Numbered from the stretch's first letter, positions 9,999 to 18,170 are shown. The stretch: DNA of 64,000 bases from Actinomycetota bacterium (GCA_026393475.1 JAPLAA010000024.1:24296-88295); one strand, 5' to 3'. The notes: generated by a model from the letters alone, not told the origin. Numbers and translations: made by a program.

Positions 9999-10032
9999 CG
10001 AAGGGCCCCGCACCGGAGTGCGGGGCCCTTCG
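9999..10032. terminator. Strong hairpin between convergent genes
   Basis: A 13-bp perfect stem (10001-10013 with 10018-10030), extendable to 15 bp, closes a 4-nt loop (CGGA). The arm is AAGGGCCCCGCAC. It lies between the convergent SGNH-like gene and the cold-shock gene and can serve both strands as an intrinsic terminator, although the U-tract is weak, as is common in high-GC actinobacteria. Confidence 0.8.
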
Positions 10033-10039
10033 AAGCGAA

Positions 10040-10240
10040 CTAGATCTTGCGAACCTTCTGGGCTTCGTCGCCCTTCCGGCCCTGAGCGACCTCGAACTCG
10101 ACGTTGTCGCCTTCGTCGAGCGACTTGTAGCCATTGCCTTCGATGTTCGAGAAGTGGACGAAAACGTCCGGGCCACCCTCGCGGGAGATGAATCCGAAGC
10201 CCTTCTGAGCATTGAAGAACTTCACGGTACCTGTGGTCAT
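10040..10240 (-). CDS. Cold-shock domain protein (CspA family)
   Basis: A 66-residue single cold-shock domain. RNP1 is KGFGFI (about residues 13-18) and RNP2 is VFVHFS (about 26-31). The length and the [14 protein letters not shown] start match the family exactly, so ATG 10240 is chosen over the upstream in-frame ATG at 10294. Such proteins bind single-stranded RNA or DNA and act as RNA chaperones. The 166-bp upstream interval can hold a 5' leader, which in this family often controls expression with temperature; no specific structure was identified. The strong hairpin at 9999-10032 is its terminator. Confidence 0.95.
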   Translation of the reverse strand: MTTGTVKFFNAQKGFGFISREGGPDVFVHFSNIEGNGYKSLDEGDNVEFEVAQGRKGDEAQKVRKI

Positions 10241-10406
10241 TGCATGTCCTGACTGAAAAGTGCTCCGCCTTGTTCGACGGTCGCAGAGGCCCACACTAAC
10301 CCTCGCGAACCCCCGCGCGGCGCGGATCGCGCCGATCTGACGATTATCTGACCCAGCTCACGCTGCGTGAGACCGGGCCACAGGTCATCCCGCGGTCGTC
10401 CCACGG

Positions 10407-11411
10407 TCATCTCATCGGCTGGATCGGGTCCCAGGCGGACAGCGCCCCGGCCAGATATCCGGTCACGTCGGCCACGAATCGCGACGGCTCGATCGCGCTC
10501 GCGCCCGCTGTCACCGACAACGCCGGCGTGAGCGAACCGGGGGCGTCGGCGTGCCAGATGGCCGTGCCCATCTCCTCGTCCTGCAGCCGCGCCGCCAACG
10601 GACGCAGGTCGGGGCGACCCATCACCGGTCTGCTCCTGAACATCACCCACGTCTCGTACCGGCACTCCACCCGGTACCGCGCGCCCTGGACGGTCGCAAT
10701 GCGCAGCCGGTCCGTGCGGGCGTTGATCGCCGCCGGGTGCACCGCCTCCGAGCGATTGATCGTGAACCGGGTGGTCGTCCGCTCCGCCCACGCCTCGGGC
10801 ACGGTGACGACGGCCAGGTCGAGGTCGGGCCGTTCGTCGACGGTGACGACACCGGCGTCGATCGCCTCGAGGCTCTCGGTGAGGTGCGCGTCCTCCACCT
10901 CCCACCATGGTCGGAGGGCGTCCGGATGGTCGAGGATCTCGCTCATGCGCGGCAGGATCTCCTCGTAGAGCCGGCCGCATTCGTCGTCGTACCCGCCCGT
11001 GAAGATCGCCGGGTCGAGCGGTGATCGCTCGCCGTCGGCCCACGCCGCCAGTGCGAACGCGAGCCGCATGGCGTCGCGATCGACGAACGTGGCGAAGTCG
11101 CCGGCCCGAGCGACGTCGATGGCGCGTTCGCGCCGAGCGCATGCTGCCGTCGGGTCGATCAGTGCGTAGGCACTGACGAGGCCGTCCTGGTCGAAGTGGT
11201 TGTTCGAGACGATCCCAATGCCGTCGAGCAGACCGGGTCGATCGAGTGCCCGGAAGGCGATCTGCGCCGAGAGGTCGTCGAGCAGGTCGACCGGTGTGGG
11301 GCTCCCGGGCCAGTGCGACAGCGTGAGGCACGTGCCCTCGGTGGGGCCGCCGTCCACCACGACGTGCGGCTGCCCGTCGAGCTGGTGGAAGGGCACGAAT
11401 CGCAGTGGCAC
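10407..11411 (-). CDS. Conserved hypothetical protein (possibly DUF6687-like)
   Basis: A 334-residue soluble protein without signal peptide or membrane helix. The N-terminus has VVVDGGPTEGTCLTLSHWPG and then SNNHFDQDGLVSAYALIDP, a His/Asp-rich segment that looks like a metal or phosphate site reminiscent of DHH-type enzymes. A further part contains RFTINRSEAVHP and YRVECRYETWV. From memory it resembles a family named DUF6687, but I cannot verify that. It is divergent from the ArsR-type regulator at 11495 and shares an 83-bp intergenic region containing a palindrome, so it may be under that regulator's control. The function is unknown. Confidence 0.65.
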   Translation of the reverse strand: MPLRFVPFHQLDGQPHVVVDGGPTEGTCLTLSHWPGSPTPVDLLDDLSAQIAFRALDRPGLLDGIGIVSNNHFDQDGLVSAYALIDPTAACARRERAIDVARAGDFATFVDRDAMRLAFALAAWADGERSPLDPAIFTGGYDDECGRLYEEILPRMSEILDHPDALRPWWEVEDAHLTESLEAIDAGVVTVDERPDLDLAVVTVPEAWAERTTTRFTINRSEAVHPAAINARTDRLRIATVQGARYRVECRYETWVMFRSRPVMGRPDLRPLAARLQDEEMGTAIWHADAPGSLTPALSVTAGASAIEPSRFVADVTGYLAGALSAWDPIQPMR

Positions 11412-11453
11412 GACAGGAACCGTAGCCCGGGGCTGCGTCGAACCCAGCCGTAT

Positions 11454-11469
11454 ATTCCTTGACAGGAAT
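11454..11469. promoter_or_regulatory. Palindrome ATTCCT-N4-AGGAAT, candidate ArsR-type operator
   Basis: A perfect 6+4+6 inverted repeat (11454-11459 and 11464-11469) in the short interval between the divergent hypothetical gene and the ArsR-type gene. It is AT-rich for this genome and is positioned to overlap promoters in both directions. A 12-2-12-like imperfect dyad is the usual target of such regulators, so an autoregulatory operator is a reasonable inference. Confidence 0.45.
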
Positions 11470-11494
11470 GTTCGCGGCGACGATCATGGCCGCC

Positions 11495-11878
11495 ATGACG
11501 CAGGTGCTCGAACGGCAGGTGCTGGAGGTGCTCGCCGAGCCCAGCCGGCGACGGATCCTCGACCTGCTGCTCGAACGAGACCACGCCGTCGGCGAGCTCG
11601 TCGATGCCTTGGCCATGCGCCAGCCGAGCGTCTCCAAGCACCTGAAGGTGCTGCGCTCGGCCGGGTTGGTCACCGTCCGACCCGAGGCCCAGCGACGGGT
11701 CTACTGCCTGCGCGCCGACCCGCTGCAGGAGCTCGACGACTGGCTCGCCCCCTACCGACGGGCCTGGGCGGGTCGCCTCGACGCGCTCGAACGCCATCTC
11801 GACGCACTCGACGCACTCGATCCGCTCGATCCGCTCGAACCGCCCGATCTCACCCCGCCCCAGGAGGACCCGACATGA
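11495..11878 (+). CDS. ArsR-family winged-helix transcriptional repressor
   Basis: A 127-residue protein from ATG 11495 (MTQVLERQ). Earlier in-frame starts (TTG 11459, ATG 11468, ATG 11486) would put the candidate operator inside or next to the gene and add non-conserved residues. The helix-turn-helix is LAEPSRRRILDLLLERDHAVGELVDAL followed by the recognition helix QPSVSKHLKVLRSAGLV; the wing is VTVRPEAQRRVYCLR. The cysteine pair typical of metal-sensing ArsR proteins is absent, placing it in the metal-independent ArsR/SdpR-like group that sits next to SRPBCC (AHSA1-like) genes. Its stop overlaps the SRPBCC start (ATGA), so the two are co-translated. The C-terminal tail has a short DAL/DPL repeat. 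Confidence 0.85.
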   Translation: MTQVLERQVLEVLAEPSRRRILDLLLERDHAVGELVDALAMRQPSVSKHLKVLRSAGLVTVRPEAQRRVYCLRADPLQELDDWLAPYRRAWAGRLDALERHLDALDALDPLDPLEPPDLTPPQEDPT

Positions 11879-12456
11879 GCAACCGGCCTTTGCACGCTCC
11901 CGACCAGCCGCTCGGCAGCCCGCTGCGCGACGGCGAACGCCGCGGCATCCACTTCGAACGGCGGTTGCGACACGCCCCCGAACTGGTGTGGCGGGCGATC
12001 ACCGAGCGGGAGCACCTCGCCGCCTGGCTGCCCGTCGACATGATCGGCGAACGTCGTGCCGGCGCGGCGCTGGAGATGCCGTTCTGGCCGGCCGTCGTCG
12101 AACGCTTCGGCATCCCCGACCCGATGACGCACGGCGAGATCACCGTGTGGGAGCCGATCAGCACCTTCGAGTGGAACTGGGACGGCGACCTCATCCGCTT
12201 CGACCTCGCGCCGGGTGCCGACGGCGGCACCGTGCTCACCCTCGTCGCCTGGTTCGGCCCGGCGCCGGTCGAGCCGTGGGACGCCGCCGCCGGCTGGCAC
12301 ACCTGCCTCGACCTCATGGCCCAGCTGCTCGACACCGGCACCGCGCCGGGCCCAGCGCAGGGCAACCCCGACCCCCAGCTCGAGCCCTACCGACTCGCGT
12401 TCGAGGCCCGACCGTCGCGACCTGACCGTCGCGACCTGACGGCTCGGGTCAGTTGA
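11875..12456 (+). CDS. SRPBCC / AHSA1-like (Bet v1 fold) protein
   Basis: A 193-residue protein starting at ATG 11875, four bases inside the ArsR-type gene and preceded by AGGAGG. FERRLRHAPELVWRAITEREHLAAWLP is the standard opening of AHSA1/SRPBCC domains, followed by EITVWEPISTFEWNW and the late GWHTCLDLMAQLLD helix that closes the hydrophobic pocket. The ArsR-SRPBCC pair is very common in actinobacteria and usually has an unknown small-molecule ligand. The last codons contain a duplicated 14-bp tract (CCGTCGCGACCTGA), and the gene overlaps the convergent dnaB by 8 bp. Confidence 0.85.
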   Translation: MSNRPLHAPDQPLGSPLRDGERRGIHFERRLRHAPELVWRAITEREHLAAWLPVDMIGERRAGAALEMPFWPAVVERFGIPDPMTHGEITVWEPISTFEWNWDGDLIRFDLAPGADGGTVLTLVAWFGPAPVEPWDAAAGWHTCLDLMAQLLDTGTAPGPAQGNPDPQLEPYRLAFEARPSRPDRRDLTARVS

Positions 12457-15127
12457 GGCCCTTGGCAGCGTTGTCGTATCGCGTGTACGCGCCGTTGAAC
12501 ACGAGCCGCACCACCCCGGTGGGACCGGAACGGTGCTTGGCGATGATGACCTCGGCCAGGCCCTTGTCGGGCGTCTCGCGGTTGTACACCTCGTCGCGAT
12601 ACAGGAACATCACGACGTCGGCGTCCTGTTCGAGCGAACCGGACTCACGGAGGTCGGCGAGCATCGGTCGTTTGTCGGCACGGGCCTCGAGGTTTCGACT
12701 CAGCTGACTGAGCGCCACGATCGGCACCTCGAGCTCACGGGCGAGGATCTTCAGACCACGGCTGATCTCGCTCACCTCGAGCTGGCGGTTCTCGGAGTTC
12801 GAGCCGCCGCTCATGAGCTGGAGGTAGTCGATCACGATGAGGGCGATGCCGCCGTAGCGAGCCTTCATGCGCCGAGCCTTGGCCCGGATCTCCATGACGG
12901 TGACCCGTGGGTTGTCGTCGAGGAACAGCGGCACCTCGAGCCGGTTGATCGCCCGGCCGATCTTGGTCCAGTCGCTGTCGACGAGGCGGCCGGTGCGCAG
13001 TTTCTGCGAGTCGACCCGCGCCTCGCTCGACAGGATTCTCTGGGTGAGCTCGGCGTGGCCCATCTCGAGCGAGAAGAACAGCGCCGGCTTCTTCGCCGTC
13101 ATCGCGATGTGCGTCGCCATCCCCAAGCCGAACGCTGTGTTGTGCACGAACACGTCGGCGGCGACGAAGTTGTGGGTCCCCGGCACGTTGAAGTCGTAGA
13201 TCCGGTCCCACCCGCACGACTCGATCTGGACCACCGCGTCCCAGGACACGTCGGGCGACGCCCAGCGGCGCAGCACGTCGCAGTCGAGCACCTCGGCCAG
13301 CAGGGCGATCGTCTCGCGGCGCGGCGAACGACGGTACGGGTGCCAGTTGTGACTCGACGGCTTGCCGGCTGCCCGGCTGATCTCGGCCCAGCTGCGCTCG
13401 CCCTTGGCCTTGACCACGTCGTCCCACACGTCGATCGGCAACGAGTCGGCGGTGAACGACGGCTGCGCGTGCTCGACGGCATCGACCACACGCTGGACGG
13501 CAGCCTCCTTGCCGAGGATGCCGATCTCGGCCGCGAACGCCCGCAGCGACACCGCGTCCATGATCTCGACCTCGAACGCCCGACGGCGCTCGCCCCGATA
13601 TGCGATCGACCGCTCGCGACGCTTCGCCCGGATGCCGAAGCGCAGCAGGAGATGGAAGACGTCGAGGCTCAGCTGCTCGGAGACCGTGCCGTAGCCGATG
13701 CGCGCGTACCCCGCCGCTGCGACCCACGCGGTGCCGTCGGTGGCGAACAGCCGGTTCAGGAACCGGGCCACCTGCTCGCGCGGTGCGGTGAACACCGCAG
13801 CCGGCACTCGCTTGTCGTGCGCGTTGGCGCCCCACGCCCCATGACGACGCAGCATGTCGGTGACCGGGTTCGACCGTCGACCGCCACGATCGCCGCCGAC
13901 GATCCGCCACGTCGCTGCCGCACCTGCGGGTGCGCCGAACCGGAGTTCGGCACCGAGGTCGGCCGCAGCCCGGCGCGCCACGTCGAGCGCCGGCTCGTTG
14001 GCGGTGGTGAACGCCGGCGTGGTGCGGCCTGCACCGATCGAGCCGTCACCGAGCAGCAGCGCCAGCAGGTCGAGTTCGGCCGGCACCATCTCGCGATCGC
14101 CGAACACCTCGAGCGCACGGGGCACGGCGATCCGGTCGCCGACGGTGATGTCGCGCAGCGGACGCCAGCCCTTGCCGGTGAGCAGCGGGTGTTCCTCGGT
14201 GATCCGGATCGTGCGACCCGAGCGGGTGGTGACGCGGAAGAGCGGCTTGGAGCCATCGCTGTAGAACCCACCGAACGGTGCCGGAACCGCGGCTCCGGTG
14301 TCGTCGAGGGTGGTGCACCACACGGTGGAACCGGCCGCGCCCGCCTCGAACCACGCCTCGGCGGTGCGGACCTCACCGGTGAGCGGATCGACCATCGGGG
14401 TGTCCCATGCGACGCACTTGCCCATCGCGGGCCGCGCGCCGACGATGTTGAGGGTGCTGGGCTGCAGGCCCGACATGATCTCGTCGAGGTCGTTGAACCC
14501 GGTGGCCACGCCGGTGATGGTGTCGCCGCGGTCGAAGGTCTCCTGCAGCTTGTCCATCGCGAGCGGGAGCAGGTCGCTGAGCGGTCGGGTGGAGTCGATC
14601 ACCCGGTCCTCGGCCACCTCGAACATCTTCGTCTCGGCCTCGTCGAGGGCCTTGGTGACGTCGTCGGGCTCCATGTAGGCGAGCTCGGCGATCTCGCTGG
14701 CGACGCTGATCATGCGCCGCAGCACCGCTGTGTCCTGCACGATCTTGGCGTACCGGTTGGCGTTGGAGATCGCCGGGGTGGCGTTCTGCAGCTCGAGCAG
14801 GAACTGCGGGCCACCGATCTCGTCGAGGAGCCCGGCACGACGGAGCTCGTCGGCGACGGTGACCACGTCGATCGGCTGGCCGGTGGTCATCAGGCCGCGG
14901 ACGGCGGCGTAGATGTGCTGGTGAGCGGGCTTGTAGAAGTGATCGACCAGCAGGCCGAGCTCGGCGACGTTGCCCACCACGTCACGCGACAACAGCAGGG
15001 CGCCGAGCAGGCTCTCCTCGGCGTTCAGGTTGTGCGGTGGGACCCGGCCCTCGTTGCGGCGGGGGGCCTGGCGGTTGCCGCCCCCCGGGCCACTGTTCGA
15101 ACCGCGGTCGTCGTTGCTGAATGCCAT
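12449..15127 (-). CDS. dnaB: Replicative DNA helicase DnaB with in-frame intein
   Basis: An 892-residue precursor. Residues 1-237 are the N-terminal primase-interacting domain and the start of the RecA-like domain, ending in GARPAMGK (Walker A). An intein follows (residues 238-663). TAFGLGMATH then resumes the helicase, followed by Walker B (IALIVIDYLQLM), the LSQLSRNLEARADKRP motif and the arginine-finger/C-terminal motifs (RESGSLEQDADVVMFLYRDE). The spliced protein would be 466 residues, normal for DnaB. It unwinds DNA ahead of the replication fork as a hexamer. It lies downstream of rplI on the minus strand, as in the rpsF-ssb-rpsR-rplI-dnaB order of other actinobacteria, but 363 bp separates them and contains a terminator-like hairpin, so it probably has its own promoter. 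Confidence 0.97.
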   Translation of the reverse strand: MAFSNDDRGSNSGPGGGNRQAPRRNEGRVPPHNLNAEESLLGALLLSRDVVGNVAELGLLVDHFYKPAHQHIYAAVRGLMTTGQPIDVVTVADELRRAGLLDEIGGPQFLLELQNATPAISNANRYAKIVQDTAVLRRMISVASEIAELAYMEPDDVTKALDEAETKMFEVAEDRVIDSTRPLSDLLPLAMDKLQETFDRGDTITGVATGFNDLDEIMSGLQPSTLNIVGARPAMGKCVAWDTPMVDPLTGEVRTAEAWFEAGAAGSTVWCTTLDDTGAAVPAPFGGFYSDGSKPLFRVTTRSGRTIRITEEHPLLTGKGWRPLRDITVGDRIAVPRALEVFGDREMVPAELDLLALLLGDGSIGAGRTTPAFTTANEPALDVARRAAADLGAELRFGAPAGAAATWRIVGGDRGGRRSNPVTDMLRRHGAWGANAHDKRVPAAVFTAPREQVARFLNRLFATDGTAWVAAAGYARIGYGTVSEQLSLDVFHLLLRFGIRAKRRERSIAYRGERRRAFEVEIMDAVSLRAFAAEIGILGKEAAVQRVVDAVEHAQPSFTADSLPIDVWDDVVKAKGERSWAEISRAAGKPSSHNWHPYRRSPRRETIALLAEVLDCDVLRRWASPDVSWDAVVQIESCGWDRIYDFNVPGTHNFVAADVFVHNTAFGLGMATHIAMTAKKPALFFSLEMGHAELTQRILSSEARVDSQKLRTGRLVDSDWTKIGRAINRLEVPLFLDDNPRVTVMEIRAKARRMKARYGGIALIVIDYLQLMSGGSNSENRQLEVSEISRGLKILARELEVPIVALSQLSRNLEARADKRPMLADLRESGSLEQDADVVMFLYRDEVYNRETPDKGLAEVIIAKHRSGPTGVVRLVFNGAYTRYDNAAKGLN
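13139..14416 (-). other. Intein inserted in the DnaB P-loop
   Basis: A 426-residue intervening sequence starting with Cys (CVAWDTPM, block A) directly after the Walker A GK and ending in VHN before Thr (TAFG), giving the standard Cys...Asn/Thr splice junctions. Block B is RITEEHPLL with the conserved His. Two LAGLIDADG-type endonuclease helices are seen: LDLLALLLGDGSI and FLNRLFATDGTAW, both with acidic residues (GDG, TDG), so the homing endonuclease may be intact. Block F is WDRIYDFNVPGTHNFVA and block G is VFVHN. The insertion disrupts the ATP-binding loop, so splicing is required for an active helicase. The same P-loop site carries inteins in some mycobacterial DnaB proteins (family knowledge). 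Confidence 0.95.
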
Positions 15128-15490
15128 GGGACCACCACCTTCGTCGGACGACCATGTGGATCGCTAGTGCCAACTACCTGTGTCTTTCCTGGGGACAACC
15201 ATCGCCGCCTGTGGACGAGACGACGACGATCAGCCTCTCAGGTGGGGGCGGTCACGACGGGGATGACGAGCGGGTGTCACCGGTGACCTGGGGTCCCGTG
15301 CCAATGGACACCAATGGGGGACCCGATCGAGGGGGATGTGCACCACCACCGTCCGGCGGTGTGCAACGTGTGGAAAAGAGTGGAACACCCCCGACTGCGA
15401 CCCATCGATGACTCGATGTCGTCGCAGTCGGGGAGTCCGACGGATGAAACCGTTGGCCGACCGGCCCGCGAAGGCCTGGCCGGACCGGGA
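15128..15490. other. Gap between rplI and dnaB
   Basis: 363 bp without a supported gene. It contains the hairpin at 15389-15433 near the rplI end. It must also carry the dnaB promoter and ribosome-binding region on the minus strand near 15128-15200, but no clear -35/-10 pair was recognised. Confidence 0.5.
15389..15433 (-). terminator. Stem-loop downstream of rplI
   Basis: A perfect 13-bp stem (15389-15401 with 15421-15433, arm CCCCGACTGCGAC) encloses a 19-nt loop that itself forms a 6-bp stem (CATCGA/TCGATG). Located 58 bp after the rplI stop, it probably ends the rpsF-ssb-rpsR-rplI transcript before dnaB. Confidence 0.7.
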
Positions 15491-15934
15491 TCAGGCCTTG
15501 ACGACCTCGACGCTGACCGGGAACTCCACGTCGGAGTGGAGCTTCACGGCGACGCTGTAGGTGCCGAGCGTCTTGATCTGCTCGACGTGCAGCTTCTTGC
15601 GGTCGATCGAGATGTTGGCCTGGGCGTGGATCGCCTGGGCGATGTCACCGGTGGTGACCGAACCGAAGAGCCTGCCCTCGGAGCCGGCCTTGGCGGTGAT
15701 GGTGATGGTGCGGGCGACCAGCGCCGAGGCGATGGTCTGGGCCGACTCACGGTCGGCGGCGTCGCGGAGGTCGCGGGCTCGGCGCATGGCCTTCGCCTGG
15801 CTCACGGCACCGTCGGTGGCGACGAGGGCATGGCCCTTCGGCAGGAGGTAGTTGCGGGCGTGGCCGTCACTGACCTCGACGATGTCGCCGCGCTTGCCCA
15901 CGCCGACCAGGTCGTTGCGAAGAATCACCTTCAT
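15491..15934 (-). CDS. rplI: Large-subunit ribosomal protein bL9
   Basis: A 147-residue protein starting MKVILRNDLVGVGKRGDIVEV, the universal bL9 N-terminal fold with its GxGxxGDxVEV signature and the YLLPKGHA motif (about residues 29-36). A long connecting helix (about 45-75) and a C-terminal rRNA-binding domain containing GRLFGSVTTGDIAQAI complete it. The length is normal. The start lies 2 bp after the rpsR stop, so the two are co-transcribed. bL9 is a structural protein of the 50S subunit and helps keep the reading frame. Confidence 0.98.
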   Translation of the reverse strand: MKVILRNDLVGVGKRGDIVEVSDGHARNYLLPKGHALVATDGAVSQAKAMRRARDLRDAADRESAQTIASALVARTITITAKAGSEGRLFGSVTTGDIAQAIHAQANISIDRKKLHVEQIKTLGTYSVAVKLHSDVEFPVSVEVVKA

Positions 15935-15936
15935 GA

Positions 15937-16365
15937 TCAGGCCTCCACCTCGGACTCGACGGACTGAATGGACTCGTTCGCCTCGGCGGATTCCGTGGTC
16001 TCGACGGCTGCGTCCACATCGGTGGCGGCGGCCTCGTCACGACGGGGACCACGCTCGCGGCGATCGTCACCGTCGCGCGGCGGGCGACCCGCACGGGTCT
16101 GGGCGACCCGCTTGGTGTAGGGCAGGAGGGCCATCTCGCGAGCATTCTTCACCGCGTTGGCGATGTCGCGCTGCTGCTGGACGTCGTTGCCGGTGACCCG
16201 ACGGTTGCGGATCTTGGAGCGGTCGCTCACGAAACGCTGGAGCAGGTTGACGTCCTTGTAGTCGACGAACTCCACCTTCTCGGTGATCAGGACGCTGGTC
16301 TTCTTCTTGAACTTCTTCGGGTTGGCTTCGCGGGGAGCGCGCGCCTTGTTCTTCTTGCTGGTCAT
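15937..16365 (-). CDS. rpsR: Small-subunit ribosomal protein bS18 with acidic C-terminal extension
   Basis: A 142-residue protein, against the usual 75-90. The bS18 core covers about residues 20-90: [31 protein letters not shown] followed by [20 protein letters not shown]. It is preceded by a Lys-rich N-terminus ([20 protein letters not shown]). After LLPYTKR comes a ~50-residue tail that begins basic ([17 protein letters not shown]) and ends acidic and Glu/Ser-rich with no aromatic residues, predicted to be disordered. The core pairs with bS6 on the 30S platform, and rpsF lies in the same cluster. The in-frame continuity and clean stop argue against a frameshift as the source of the tail. 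Confidence 0.96.
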   Translation of the reverse strand: MTSKKNKARAPREANPKKFKKKTSVLITEKVEFVDYKDVNLLQRFVSDRSKIRNRRVTGNDVQQQRDIANAVKNAREMALLPYTKRVAQTRAGRPPRDGDDRRERGPRRDEAAATDVDAAVETTESAEANESIQSVESEVEA

Positions 16366-16466
16366 GGGTCTCTCAGTTCGAAACGATCGGTTGCAGATCA
16401 GTTGCGGATCAACGGTGTGCCGGGCGAGGTGGCCCGACGAGGGATCTCGAGGAGATCAGTTGCGGA

Positions 16467-16961
16467 TCAGAAGGGCTCTTCGTCGCCGTAGACGGGATCG
16501 GCCGGGCGTCCACCACCGGAGTTGCCACCCTGGGAGCCGCCGCCCTGGCGACCGCCTCCGGAGTTGCCACCCTGGTAGCCGCCGCCCTGGCTGCCATCGG
16601 CGTTCGTGCGCTGGGTGCGCTCGACCGTGGCCGTTGCCCAACGCAGGCTCGGCCCGATCTCGTCGGCGACGATCTCGACGACGTTGCGCTTCTCGCCCTG
16701 CTGGGTCTCGTACTCGCGCTGCTCGAGGCGGCCGGTGACGATGACCCGGGATCCCTTGGTGAGCGACGCGGCTGCGTTCTCACCGAGCTGATCCCACGCA
16801 CTGACGTTGAAGAACGACACCTTCTCCTGCCATTCGCCGTTCTGCTGGTAGCGACGGTTCACGGCCAGGCCGAAGCTGGCGATGCCCTTGCCACCCGTGG
16901 TGAAACGGAGCTCGGGGTCGCGGGTCAGGTTTCCGACGATGGTGACGGTGTTGTCGGCCAT
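16467..16961 (-). CDS. ssb: Single-stranded DNA-binding protein
   Basis: A 164-residue protein from ATG 16961 (MADNTVTIVGNLTRDPELRFT), preceded by GAAGGAGG. The OB-fold occupies about residues 1-115 with KVSFFNVSAWDQLGENAAASL and RVIVTGRLEQREYETQQGEKR. A Gly/Gln/Ser-rich linker with repeated QGG and GGG follows, encoded by repetitive DNA. The protein ends DEEPF, the acidic-tip variant of the DDIPF peptide that recruits SSB partner proteins. The gene lies between rpsF and rpsR, as in other actinobacteria. SSB coats single-stranded DNA at replication forks and repair sites as a tetramer. Confidence 0.97.
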   Translation of the reverse strand: MADNTVTIVGNLTRDPELRFTTGGKGIASFGLAVNRRYQQNGEWQEKVSFFNVSAWDQLGENAAASLTKGSRVIVTGRLEQREYETQQGEKRNVVEIVADEIGPSLRWATATVERTQRTNADGSQGGGYQGGNSGGGRQGGGSQGGNSGGGRPADPVYGDEEPF

Positions 16962-17004
16962 GATGGCCTCCTTCGTGGACGGGGTCCGATGGGACCAGCG
17001 GCCG

Positions 17005-17337
17005 TCAGGCCGCAGCCCCCGACATGCCGCGGCGCTCCGCCTCGGCGTCGGGCAGACGGATGAGCTTGTGGCGGACGATGTCGTCTGCGATGCGGAACGA
17101 ACGCTCGAGTTCGTCGAGGGCGCCACCGGTCGCGAAGAGGTTCAGTACGAGGTAGTACCCGTACTCCTTCTTGTTGATCGGATAGGCGTACTGGCGGCGT
17201 CCCCACCAGTCGGGCTTGCCGTGCACCGAGCCGCCGGCTGCGGTGATCGAGTCGGTGACCGACTTGATCCACGCCCGGGCGGCGGTGTCTTCGAGATCAC
17301 CATCGATGATGACCATGAGTTCATAGGCACGCTGCAT
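17005..17337 (-). CDS. rpsF: Small-subunit ribosomal protein bS6
   Basis: A 110-residue protein from ATG 17337 (MQRAYELMVIIDGDLEDT). The in-frame extension to 17448 lacks homology. bS6 signatures are YELMVIID, DWWGRRQYAYPINKKEYGYYLVL and the C-terminal LERSFRIADDIVRHKLIRL. It is the first gene of the rpsF-ssb-rpsR-rplI cluster; 43 bp separate it from ssb. bS6 binds bS18 on the small-subunit platform. The upstream ~215 bp before the divergent DinB-like gene should hold the operon promoter. Confidence 0.97.
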   Translation of the reverse strand: MQRAYELMVIIDGDLEDTAARAWIKSVTDSITAAGGSVHGKPDWWGRRQYAYPINKKEYGYYLVLNLFATGGALDELERSFRIADDIVRHKLIRLPDAEAERRGMSGAAA

Positions 17338-17553
17338 GCGTGTGGAACCTCCCTTCGGACCCGATGCTGTTCCTGCAGCCCGGGGCCCCGTGATGGGGCA
17401 GGGTGAATATGACCCGGTGAGCGTAACGGGTGATCGGCGACATGGCACCAGTCGACCACGGGGGTGTCACACGGATCCTGGACAGCGAGAGGTCGGACGG
17501 GACGAGGTCGGGACAGCGAGGGCACTTCGTTGGTCACGCGGTACGGTCGGCCG

Positions 17554-18126
17554 ATGGATCTGCAGGCCTGGCTCGTCGACTCCCACGCCGATCTGCGGCG
17601 ACGGCTGTTCGGCGCGGTGGTGCAGCAGGTGCCCACCGATCGGTGGGACGAACAGGCCGACGGCGGTGGCTCGAGCATCACCTGGCTGCTCCTGCACCTG
17701 GCTCGGCACCAGGACCTGGCCCTCACCACCGTCATCCGCAACAAGCCGCCGCTGTTCCTCGCCCACGCCACGGCGCTCGGGCTCGGCGACGCGCCCTCGT
17801 CGAGCGGCCTCGGCGAGCGCGAGCAGGTGGCGGTCAGCGCAGTGGTGCCACCCGATGCGCTCGTCGCCTACGTGAACGCCACGTTCGACGCCACCGAACG
17901 CTGGTTGCGGCGACTGGCGGCGATGGCGCTCGTCGTCGTGCCCGACACCCCGCGGCGACTGCGCACCAAGGCGCTGCTCGATCCGGTCGAACTCGACTGG
18001 CTGTTCGCCATGTGGGGCGGCCACACCGTCGACTGGTTCGTCCAGTGGCCCGTGCTCGGCCACGGTCAGGCCCACGTGGGCGAGGCGATCGCCGTCCGCA
18101 ATCGGATGGGGCTCAGCCCGTTCTGA
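17554..18126 (+). CDS. DinB-superfamily protein
   Basis: A 190-residue four-helix-bundle protein from ATG 17554 (MDLQAWLVDSHADL). WLLLHLARHQD (about residues 43-53) holds the first metal His. The pair GGHTVDWFVQWPVLGHGQAHVGE near the C-terminus supplies the other His ligands of the DinB/YfiT-like triad. These proteins are putative metal-dependent thiol-transferases or hydrolases acting on low-molecular-weight thiols; the specific substrate is unknown. The gene is divergent from rpsF and convergent with the DUF5318 gene, 33 bp away. Confidence 0.75.
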   Translation: MDLQAWLVDSHADLRRRLFGAVVQQVPTDRWDEQADGGGSSITWLLLHLARHQDLALTTVIRNKPPLFLAHATALGLGDAPSSSGLGEREQVAVSAVVPPDALVAYVNATFDATERWLRRLAAMALVVVPDTPRRLRTKALLDPVELDWLFAMWGGHTVDWFVQWPVLGHGQAHVGEAIAVRNRMGLSPF

Positions 18127-18127
18127 C

Positions 18128-18170
18128 GGGCGGGTTCAGCCGGCGGAATCGGGCGGGGATCAGCCGGCCG
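18128..18170. repeat. Duplicated stop-codon flank between convergent genes
   Basis: On the minus strand, GCCGGCTGA followed by a C-rich CCCGCCCG tract occurs at the DUF5318 stop and again 24 bp downstream, so the TGA at 18160-18162 recurs at 18136-18138. It lies in the 33-bp gap before the convergent DinB stop. Confidence 0.45.

Noticed and set aside
12533..15286. 917-codon plus-strand ORF opposite dnaB
   Set aside because: DnaB and its intein are unambiguous on the other strand; the ORF shows no domain and consists of His/Arg/Asp-rich shadow sequence.
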